Shown here in pieces: positions 1 through 5,775 of a DNA stretch of 10,827 nt. Position 1 is the first letter of the stretch. Each line of letters begins with the position of its first letter. The stretch covers positions 1-10,827 of the forward strand of contig CANBTO010000126.1 of assembly GCA_947372405.1 (NCBI GenBank), read 5' to 3'. Origin of the DNA: Verrucomicrobiaceae bacterium (GTDB lineage: Bacteria > Verrucomicrobiota > Verrucomicrobiae > Verrucomicrobiales > Akkermansiaceae). Under the pieces are notes generated by a model that was given only the letters and a program-made list of their open reading frames with translations, did no database searches and had not been told where the DNA came from. The position numbers were made by a program, and so were the translations under genes.

Positions 1-130
1 GAAGCTTGTCGACAGGCTCGCGTTGGAGCGCTGCTTCGATTTCGTTGATGCGGGCGACGGTCGGCCGGATGCGGTTTACCTCGCGGTCGTTCTTGCCGCC
101 GATGATTTTTGGGAAAAGCCACTGGATCAT
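1..130 (-). CDS. secA: Preprotein translocase subunit SecA, N-terminal fragment (cut by window edge)
   Basis: The minus strand from the ATG at 130-128 encodes 43 residues beginning MIQWLFPKIIGGKND, followed by REVNRIRPTVARINEIEAAL. This fits the first helix of SecA, where a hydrophobic start is followed by a K-N-D-R-E-x-x-R-x-R-P signature and a helix of the E-I-E-x-x-L type. SecA is the cytoplasmic ATPase that drives unfolded preproteins through SecYEG. The helicase-like motor motifs lie beyond the left edge and cannot be checked. The gene reads leftwards out of the window and no Shine-Dalgarno sequence is evident before the ATG. The identification rests on the N-terminal motif only, but that motif is characteristic. 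The exported sulfatase, lyase and PEP-CTERM protein in this window would be natural clients, though nothing links them in an operon. Confidence 0.85.
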   Translation of the reverse strand, partial: MIQWLFPKIIGGKNDREVNRIRPTVARINEIEAALQREPVDKL

Positions 131-415
131 GACAGGAAGGAGGGGTTGAGGTTGATGAATGATGTTAGATTCGAAGCGGCTGGTTGTTCTGCGAAACAGA
201 TGAATGTGTTCATGGAATGAGAAATGGAATGGAAGTTCATGCCAAAAGCTGGCAGGGTTTGCTGGCGCAAGGATGCCACGCCAGGTGCGTGATTTCGTCG
301 TCCGGACGAGTGGAAATGACCGGGATCAAAGCGGATCCGCGGCCTCGAATGTGACACGAATGTCAGCAGGCGCTTGTCAGGAACAGACCCACGCGCCGAC
401 GTGAACGAGGCACTA
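131..415. other. Intergenic region upstream of secA
   Basis: About 285 bases without a convincing gene. Short open frames on both strands have no recognisable protein character. It should contain the secA promoter and leader, but I cannot pick out a clear -35/-10 pair. It holds a perfect 12-bp palindrome (TCGTCCGGACGA, 298-309) and a small inverted repeat (CTGGCG at 262-267, CGCCAG at 279-284); both are weak enough to be chance. One reverse-complement TCTAACA motif lies at 163-169. Confidence 0.5.
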
Positions 416-760
416 TCAGGAAAACGAAATCACCGGTGGCGCGCGGCCTTGGACCGCGCCTCGAAGGGCTGGAAGCACCGGCAGGTCCCGGCGGTTTTCA
501 ATACACAGGAACGACGAGGATGAATCCAGGGACCCGATCCCGTCGCAAAGAGAGTGGCCGAGAAACTCCTGCGGACTGAAGGCACGTCCCGGGGTCTGGG
601 CGTGATGCGCCAGTTGGGACATTCCGATTTTCTCCGTGGAACCGACTTTTTTGGTATTCGAATGATCGGGCGCAACGGCATTCATTCCGAACAACGCAAC
701 GAGCGCAACGACCCATGGGATCCATGGGACGCGTGCAGTTCGGTGGGTGTTAGTGCTCAT
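416..760 (-). CDS. Small putative exported protein, function unknown
   Basis: From the ATG at 760-758 the frame encodes 114 residues and ends with TGA at 418-416. The first ~30 residues look like a Sec signal peptide: a basic start (MSTNTHRTARVP), a hydrophobic core (WIPWVVALVALFGM) and a possible AVA cleavage site before PDHSN. The remainder is polar, low in predicted structure and contains two cysteines (in SLCDG and FLCIE). An upstream in-frame start at 802 would bury the signal peptide behind 14 extra residues, so the internal ATG is preferred. No family is recognised and no Shine-Dalgarno sequence is visible. The gene stands alone between secA and the sulfatase. It could be a chance open frame; the signal-peptide-like start is the main argument that it is real. 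Confidence 0.42.
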   Translation of the reverse strand: MSTNTHRTARVPWIPWVVALVALFGMNAVAPDHSNTKKVGSTEKIGMSQLAHHAQTPGRAFSPQEFLGHSLCDGIGSLDSSSSFLCIENRRDLPVLPALRGAVQGRAPPVISFS

Positions 761-1000
761 GCCGGAGTGCCGGGGTAACGGCTCAAGAACCGCTGATTCC
801 AATCAGCGTGTGAAGAATCGTGGAAGATGGAGAATTGTCAAACGCTTGGTTCGCAACCGTGCTTGCGGTGAGTATTCTCCAAGGCGATGAAATGCGTGCT
901 GTTCCCGGCCGGAAATCTCCGTCAAAAGAAATCCCATGAACCTGGTTTCTTTCTTGAACTGGATGTTCCCGGAGCACTTTCCGGCGTCTGATTGGCCCCA
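761..1000. other. Divergent intergenic region before the sulfatase gene
   Basis: This 240-base stretch separates the start of the small exported-protein gene (minus) from the start of the sulfatase (plus), so it should hold promoters for both. No sigma-70-like pair stands out. It contains the perfect inverted repeat at 791-808, annotated separately, and a nested imperfect hairpin (GGAGAAT at 829-835 with ATTCTCC at 874-880, enclosing CGCAA/TTGCG at 852-867). No coding frame here looks real. Confidence 0.4.
791..808. promoter_or_regulatory. Operator-like perfect inverted repeat
   Basis: CGCTGATT (791-798) and AATCAGCG (801-808) are perfect 8-base arms separated by CC. The dyad lies 31 bases upstream of the start codon at 760 and about 190 bases upstream of the sulfatase. 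Its size and spacing suit a dimeric DNA-binding regulator. There is no T-run on either side, so a terminator is unlikely. No regulator for it is encoded nearby other than PadR, whose own candidate site looks different. Confidence 0.3.
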
Positions 1001-2785
1001 ATGCAAATGAAAACCCTGTTTCCAAGCCTGCTTGCGGTTTTGTTGATGTGCCCGGTTCACGCTGCGGGACAAGACAGGCCGAACGTGGTGGTCATGCTCG
1101 CCGACGACGCGGGGTGGGGGGATTACAGCCATTCCGGAAATTCGCAGGTCGCCACGCCTCACATCGATTCGATCGCGAAAGGCGGAGTCTCGCTGGACCG
1201 GTTTTATGTATGCCCGGTGTGTTCCCCGACGAGGGCGGAGTTTCTAACAGGGCGTTACCATCCGCGCGGCGGAGTAAGGGGTGTGTCAACCGGTCACGAA
1301 CGCCTGGATCCCGGCGAGAAAACCATCGCGGACGCATTCAAGGCGGCAGGATACGCGACAGGCGCCTTCGGCAAATGGCACAACGGCAGCCAATGGCCTT
1401 ATCATCCGATGGCCCGCGGATTTGACGGTTTCTTCGGTTACACTTCGGGCCACTGGGGGGAATACTTCGACGCGCCCCTGGAGGAAGACGGTCACATGAT
1501 CCGGACGAAGGGCTACATCGTCGATGTCTGCACGGACCGCGCGTTGGCGTTCATCACGAAAAACAAGGACCGGCCGTTTTTCTGTTACATCCCTTTCACG
1601 ACTCCGCATTCGCCCTGGGCCGCTCCGGAGAATGACTGGAACCACTTCAAGGACATGCCTCTCACATTGCGGGCCACCGAAAGCCGTGCTGAAAATCCGG
1701 ACCAGACGCGCTGCGCCCTCGCCATGATCGAGAACCAGGACAGGAACGTCGGCCGGGTGCTGGCGAAACTGGAGGAACTGCATCTCGCTGAAAACACCAT
1801 CGTGATCTATTTCTCGGACAACGGCCCTAACAGTCCGCGATGGAATGGCGGCATGAAGGGCCGAAAGGGCAGCACCGACGAGGGTGGAGTGCGCTCCGTC
1901 TGTTATCTCCGCTGGTCCGCAACTCTACCCGCCGGAAAAACCGTTGCCAGTATCTGCGGAGCGATCGACCTGTTGCCTACGATCACCTCGCTTGCCTGCA
2001 TCCCGCGTGTCGGGAACAAGCCGCTTGATGGAATGAACCTCACCCCGCTTCTGCTAGGTGCGGACGAAGGATGGCCCGACCGCATGATTTTCTCCACCTG
2101 GTCCGGCGAAACCAGCGTGCGGACGCAGACGCGGCGTCTCGACCACGCCGGTCAACTGTTCGACATGACGACCGATCCGGGCCAGACCAAGCCGATCAAT
2201 CAGAGAGAGCCTGCTGAAGCCGCGAGACTTGCCAAGGCCGTGGATGCCTGGCGCGTCGAAATGTTCTCCGATACCAAGTGGAAAAGCGAGGAGGGCGGAG
2301 TGGACCCGCGACCACTTCCCGTCGGCTATCGTGAGTTTCCCATCACCATGCTGCCTGCCCGTGACGGCACTCCTTTGGGCGGCGTGCGCCGCAGCGGCAA
2401 AGCTCCTAACTGCTCCTATTTTGTAAATTGGAGCAAACCGGAGGACCGCATGGTTTGGAATCTCGACGTCCACAACGCCGGGCGCTACAAGGTTGGCATC
2501 GACTACACGTGCAAGGTTGGGGACGAGGGTTCGAAGATCGAGTTGTCGTTCCGTGATTCCAAGTTGGCAGGAAATGTCGTTCCCGCCTGGGATCCCCCGC
2601 TTTACTCGAACCAGGACACTCTTCCACGTGCAGGCGGTGAATCACGGATGAAGGAATTCCACACGCTTGAATTCGGGGATATGACCTTGGAGTCCGGCCA
2701 GGGTGAGTTGGTTCTGCGGGCGCTTGAAATTCCGGGCAAGTCGGTCATGGACGTGCTTCGCGTCACCTTGACCCTACAGGACTGA
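1001..2785 (+). CDS. Secreted type I (formylglycine) sulfatase with C-terminal beta-sandwich-like domain
   Basis: This 594-residue protein hydrolyses sulfate esters, probably on a polysaccharide. A signal peptide (LFPSLLAVLLM, then VHAAGQ) predicts export. Sulfatase motifs appear in order: metal-binding ADD (residues 34-36), the C-S-P-T-R modification motif with Cys74 as the formylglycine precursor, L-T-G-R, G-K-W-H (Lys125, His127), TPHSPW with His203, S-D-N-G (Asp273, Asn274) and Lys288-type GMKGRKG. The catalytic set is therefore complete. Residues ~440-594 exceed the usual sulfatase domain and resemble the beta-rich, carbohydrate-binding-like tails of some PVC sulfatases (HNAGRYKVGIDYTCK). 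A TTG at 992 follows directly after an in-frame stop; ATG 1001 or 1007 fit the signal peptide better. The cysteine form needs a formylglycine-generating enzyme or anaerobic maturase encoded elsewhere. Its substrate is not readable from sequence. It converges on the lyase gene. Confidence 0.93.
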   Translation: MQMKTLFPSLLAVLLMCPVHAAGQDRPNVVVMLADDAGWGDYSHSGNSQVATPHIDSIAKGGVSLDRFYVCPVCSPTRAEFLTGRYHPRGGVRGVSTGHERLDPGEKTIADAFKAAGYATGAFGKWHNGSQWPYHPMARGFDGFFGYTSGHWGEYFDAPLEEDGHMIRTKGYIVDVCTDRALAFITKNKDRPFFCYIPFTTPHSPWAAPENDWNHFKDMPLTLRATESRAENPDQTRCALAMIENQDRNVGRVLAKLEELHLAENTIVIYFSDNGPNSPRWNGGMKGRKGSTDEGGVRSVCYLRWSATLPAGKTVASICGAIDLLPTITSLACIPRVGNKPLDGMNLTPLLLGADEGWPDRMIFSTWSGETSVRTQTRRLDHAGQLFDMTTDPGQTKPINQREPAEAARLAKAVDAWRVEMFSDTKWKSEEGGVDPRPLPVGYREFPITMLPARDGTPLGGVRRSGKAPNCSYFVNWSKPEDRMVWNLDVHNAGRYKVGIDYTCKVGDEGSKIELSFRDSKLAGNVVPAWDPPLYSNQDTLPRAGGESRMKEFHTLEFGDMTLESGQGELVLRALEIPGKSVMDVLRVTLTLQD

Positions 2786-2815
2786 GTTTGATCTGTTAGA
2801 AAATCCCGAAGTCTT

Positions 2816-4039
2816 TCAAGGTGTGGAAGGCTGCTTGTCTGAGGGCGGAAGGGGATGGAGCAGTTGGAACCTCGCGCGATCAGAGCCGGGAAGATCCGCC
2901 GCGACTTTCTCATAGCGTGGCTCGTGGTAGGCGATGGACGCCTGGCGGAAGACCACGGCGAGTTCGGAGCGGATGATGGGGACGATTTGTTGGGTGGGCC
3001 ACTTGAGGGATTCGTCGCGCACGTAGGGTTCCATGAAACCGATGGCCTTGCGGATCGAGCGGCCGTCCGGGGTTTCGAAGTGCCAGAGATCAACGCCGAC
3101 GCGTCCGGCAATGACGGCGAGTTCCGCGAGCCCGCGGAGGTTGAGACGCGAATAGTTGAAGGATTTGGTGCGCCGCAGTTCCATTGGTTGCCTGCCGTCG
3201 GGTTCGATCTGCATTGCGATGCGTTTCTCGCGGGCGGTTTCAGTGATTGTTTTCACCTCGTCGATTTTGCCGAGCATCAAGGCGAGACGGGAAACCCTGA
3301 CGTCGAACATCGTGCCATGGTTTTGTTTTTCCGCGGCCTCGGCTTTGCCGTTGCGGCTCGTGAGAAGCCAGTCGTGGAATTTGTCCGCCCACCCTAACAA
3401 AGCGGCGTCATCATCTCCGCTCCATGCTTTGGACCCGGCGAGCAATGCGGAGGCGTCCGCCGCTTCGACGATGCCGCCGGCCTCGATGATGCCGATGCCG
3501 CGTCCGGTGTTCAGGCCGGGAACGAACTGGGCGTATTCCATCTGCGGGTTCATGCGTGTTTCGGGATCGATGAACCAGACCTTGAGGCAGCGGGCGGCGT
3601 GCTCCGCGTAGGATTCGCGTCCCGTGAACGCATAGGCGAGCGCGAGCGTGGAAACCGTGCCGCCAAGAATCTCAGCGCGATGTTGGTCGGACGCCTCGGT
3701 GCGGCTTTCCGGGTTCACTTCACCATCACGCGGGATGTAGGGCAGGCCGTCGGGTTTCGAGGGATCCGGCCAGAAATACGGGGCCTGGCTGCAATAGTCG
3801 TTTTTGGTGATGCCGGGCTGGAGCTTGGATTTGCAGGTGACGCTGGGCGGATCGACGGCGAGTGCCTTGTCAGCCTCCTTGACGAGGGCTTCGAAGGCTG
3901 GGCGGAGAATGGAATCTCCAGCTTGGATTCTGGCCTTGGAGCATTCAAGTGCGCCCGGGGCGACACCGAAATAATCCCGCGCCGAGGCGGCAGCGGCGAG
4001 CAGGACGGAGATCAGCATCCAACGGGACGGCGTTTTCAT
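2816..4039 (-). CDS. Secreted alginate-lyase-fold polysaccharide lyase (PL5/PL38-like)
   Basis: This 407-residue protein starts with a signal peptide (MKTPSRWMLISVLLAAAASA) and should act in the periplasm or outside the cell. It has the hallmarks of the alginate_lyase alpha/alpha-barrel family: KNDYCSQAPYFWPDP and LPYIPRDGEVNPE (residues ~79-111), then EYAQFVPGLNTGRGIGIIE. The catalytic residues known from PL5 lyase A1-III (Asn191, His192, Arg239, Tyr246) have clear equivalents: Asn240-His241 in QNHGT, Arg289, and Tyr296 in FNYSR, with the same seven-residue Arg-Tyr spacing. Beta-elimination of a uronate-containing polysaccharide is therefore likely. The APYFWPDP class is wider than alginate and includes glucuronan-type lyases, so the substrate is open. 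Starts at 4048 or 4066 would only lengthen the N-terminus ahead of the signal peptide. It is convergent with the sulfatase and divergent from the ROK kinase. Confidence 0.87.
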   Translation of the reverse strand: MKTPSRWMLISVLLAAAASARDYFGVAPGALECSKARIQAGDSILRPAFEALVKEADKALAVDPPSVTCKSKLQPGITKNDYCSQAPYFWPDPSKPDGLPYIPRDGEVNPESRTEASDQHRAEILGGTVSTLALAYAFTGRESYAEHAARCLKVWFIDPETRMNPQMEYAQFVPGLNTGRGIGIIEAGGIVEAADASALLAGSKAWSGDDDAALLGWADKFHDWLLTSRNGKAEAAEKQNHGTMFDVRVSRLALMLGKIDEVKTITETAREKRIAMQIEPDGRQPMELRRTKSFNYSRLNLRGLAELAVIAGRVGVDLWHFETPDGRSIRKAIGFMEPYVRDESLKWPTQQIVPIIRSELAVVFRQASIAYHEPRYEKVAADLPGSDRARFQLLHPLPPSDKQPSTP

Positions 4040-4187
4040 GGCAGGCATCCGAAACGTCGGTCGCATTGGGGATTTATCAGGGGCGGATCGTGGTTGCCGG
4101 AGCGGCTATGGAAACGGCGGCAGGAATCGCGATCTAACAGACAATTGGACTTGCCATCCGCGTCCGCGTTCGCAAGCTGGCTTCATC
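4040..4187. promoter_or_regulatory. Divergent promoter region shared by lyase and ROK kinase
   Basis: These 148 bases lie between the start codons of the two divergent genes and must carry both promoters unless one gene starts further upstream. No convincing -35/-10 pair or Shine-Dalgarno sequence is visible for either gene. A TCTAACAG octamer sits at 4133-4140. Shared control is inferred only from the head-to-head layout. Confidence 0.4.
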
Positions 4188-5231
4188 ATGAGTGGAAAAA
4201 TCTTCATCGGTACGGACAGCGGCGCGACCACCTCGAAGACCTCGGCGGTCAGGGAGGACGGCGAGGCCGTGAGCACGAAGCTGCTGCAGCGCCCGACCAA
4301 CTCGCAGAACGGCCGCGAAGCCGTCATCGAGGGTTGGATCGACGGCATCACGGAGTTTCTCTCGTTGAACGGATTGCAATGGTCACAGGTGCACGGCGTG
4401 GGTCTTGCGATTCCAGGGCCGTATGAGCGCTACGGGGTGTTCGGAAAATCGCCGAACCTGCCTGCGAGTTTCTGCGGCTGGGACGTGCATGCGGATTACA
4501 GCGCGGCTCTCGCGCAAAAGGTCGGTCGACCGGTGCGACTCTCGGTCGGCAACGACGGGAACTACGGTGGCGTGGCCGAGGCGCGGCTGGCACGTGGGGA
4601 ATCCAAGGCATCGGTGATGATGCTGATGCCCGGCTCGGGCCTTGGGGCGGCGTTCATAGGGCAGGACGGCTTGTCGCTCGATGGTGACACGCTTGCCGGG
4701 ATGGAGGCCGGCCACATGCCGGTGCCATTGAACATGTTTGGCCTGACGGGCAAGCCGCTGGCTTGTGGCTGCGGCCGTGACTGGGGATGCGTGGAGGCCT
4801 ACACAACCATTTCCGGTCTGCCTTACCTGCTGGCCCACCAATTGGAGAAATTCCCGGATCACGAACTCGCGAAATCCTCCGCTCCGATCAAGGAACAGGT
4901 CCTTTCGTTGCGCGGCCGCGCGCAAAAAGACGATCCGCTGGCGGTGGCGATCTTCGATTTCCAGGCACGGGTGATGGGCCTTCATGTGGCCAACCTCGTG
5001 ATGGCGCTGGACCCCGGCATCGTCGTCATCGGCGGCGGGCTCATGGACCACGAGGCGACGACACCTGCTTTCCGCGAGCGCTACCTGCGCATCATCCGCG
5101 AGACCGCGGAGCCATATCTCTGGCCGCAGCAGAAAGGCACGCTGAAGATCGTTCCGGCCGAGCTTGGAGACCTTTCCCAAGCCATCGGCGCGGGGCTTGT
5201 GGCGCTCTATCAGAGCGGTGCCGGAAAGTGA
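4188..5231 (+). CDS. ROK-family sugar kinase
   Basis: This 347-residue cytoplasmic protein belongs to the ROK (repressor, ORF, kinase) family and lacks an N-terminal helix-turn-helix, so it is a kinase rather than a repressor. Visible motifs are the phosphate-binding GTDSGATTSK (residues 8-17), GLAIPGP (72-78), the catalytic-Asp motif GNDGN (Asp123), PGSGLGA (148-154), EAGH (Glu173, His176), the zinc cluster C-G-C-G-R-D-W-G-C (Cys193, 195, 201) and VVIGGGL (279-285). The zinc cluster has one more residue than the usual C-x-C-G-x-x-G-C spacing. ATG 4188 is chosen because the frame upstream of it (open from 4038) runs into the divergent lyase gene and does not look like protein. The likely role is ATP-dependent phosphorylation of a hexose or hexosamine released by the neighbouring enzymes. 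The actual sugar is not predictable. Confidence 0.88.
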   Translation: MSGKIFIGTDSGATTSKTSAVREDGEAVSTKLLQRPTNSQNGREAVIEGWIDGITEFLSLNGLQWSQVHGVGLAIPGPYERYGVFGKSPNLPASFCGWDVHADYSAALAQKVGRPVRLSVGNDGNYGGVAEARLARGESKASVMMLMPGSGLGAAFIGQDGLSLDGDTLAGMEAGHMPVPLNMFGLTGKPLACGCGRDWGCVEAYTTISGLPYLLAHQLEKFPDHELAKSSAPIKEQVLSLRGRAQKDDPLAVAIFDFQARVMGLHVANLVMALDPGIVVIGGGLMDHEATTPAFRERYLRIIRETAEPYLWPQQKGTLKIVPAELGDLSQAIGAGLVALYQSGAGK

Positions 5232-5318
5232 TCCATTCGGCGCGCATGCTGTAGGAAAATCCGTTTGGTCAAATCCGGGAATTCCGGTTTCACTGAAAAC
5301 TGTGCCCAAAATTCTTTG

Positions 5319-5347
5319 TTGACAGCTACCTTGTGACGCAAGATACG
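5319..5347 (+). promoter_or_regulatory. Sigma-70-like promoter of the padR operon
   Basis: A perfect -35 hexamer TTGACA (5319-5324) is followed after 17 bases by GATACG (5342-5347), a three-of-six match to the -10 consensus. Transcription would begin about 5353-5356, which is at or next to the ATG at 5356, so the padR mRNA may be leaderless. The -10 is weak; an overlapping AAGATA is an alternative. Confidence 0.55.
5327..5345. promoter_or_regulatory. Candidate PadR operator (imperfect dyad inside the promoter)
   Basis: TACCTTG (5327-5333) and CAAGATA (5339-5345) form a dyad with six of seven positions matching, separated by TGACG. It lies between the -35 and -10 hexamers and overlaps the -10, so a bound dimer would block RNA polymerase. 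PadR-family regulators commonly bind dyads in their own promoters. This is the only such site I see in the window, and binding by this PadR is inferred from position. Confidence 0.55.
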
Positions 5348-5355
5348 TGGTGGCG

Positions 5356-5775
5356 ATGGGTGACCCGGAAGCGACAGATGGAACGGCGAGCGAACTGTTC
5401 GCTAACTGGACGGTTCAAATGCGCAAGGGGGTGCTGGATCTCTGCATTCTGAAGGCATTGTCGTCCGCGGAGTGGTATGGTTATGCGCTGGTGAAGGCGC
5501 TGGTGGCAGTGCCGGGAGTGGGCGTGGCGGAGGGATCGATTTACCCGTTGCTCTCACGGCTGAAGCGGCAGGGGCTGGTGACTACGCGTCTGGAGGAGTC
5601 CCGTGAGGGTCCGGCGCGGAAGTATTACTCGGCGACTCCGGCGGGGAGGGACTTGGCGCGGGAGATGGAGGTTTATTTCGCGGAAATGCTGCGCGGGGTG
5701 GCGGGCCTGCAGGCGGGAACTGGAGCCGCCGATGTTTCCATCAACGATTCGGAAAATCCACAGATCACACCATGA
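5356..5775 (+). CDS. PadR-family transcriptional regulator
   Basis: This 139-residue winged-helix repressor-type protein has the PadR core at residues ~12-110: ELFANWTVQMRKGVLDLCI leads into the first helices, AEWYGYALVKAL follows, GSIYPLLSRLKRQGLV is the recognition-helix region, and GPARKYYSATPAG is the beta wing. The C-terminal part (YFAEMLRGVAGL) is short, as in the small PadR subfamily where a single helix mediates dimerisation. GTG codons at 5347 and 5350 lie within or beside the -10 region, so ATG 5356 is the better start. The stop overlaps the next gene's ATG (ATGA at 5772-5775), indicating translational coupling. PadR proteins next to membrane proteins with HAAS-type N-termini are a recurring arrangement, and the next gene fits it. 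It probably represses its own operon through the dyad at 5327-5345. The inducer is unknown. Confidence 0.9.
   Translation: MGDPEATDGTASELFANWTVQMRKGVLDLCILKALSSAEWYGYALVKALVAVPGVGVAEGSIYPLLSRLKRQGLVTTRLEESREGPARKYYSATPAGRDLAREMEVYFAEMLRGVAGLQAGTGAADVSINDSENPQITP

Noticed and set aside
298..309. Perfect 12-bp palindrome TCGTCCGGACGA upstream of secA
   Set aside because: Two or three 12-base palindromes are expected by chance in a window of this size, and no promoter elements frame it.
992..1000. TTG start for the sulfatase
   Set aside because: It follows directly after an in-frame stop and adds only three residues; ATG 1001 or 1007 gives a normal signal peptide. It cannot be excluded.
2855..3611. 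Plus-strand frames opposite the lyase
   Set aside because: They are antisense to a gene with conserved catalytic residues, and neither shows a domain or signal sequence.
4038..4187. N-terminal extension of the ROK kinase by 50 residues
   Set aside because: The frame is open, but it reads into the divergent lyase gene, has no family resemblance, and the canonical ROK start motif begins right after ATG 4188.
5262..5292. Possible terminator after the ROK gene
   Set aside because: The CCGG/CCGG arms with a bulge give a short weak stem and the T-run is only three bases.
4383..5309. A 308-residue minus-strand frame opposite the ROK kinase
   Set aside because: It is antisense to a gene with full family motifs and its own translation is Arg/His/Pro-rich with no recognisable domain.
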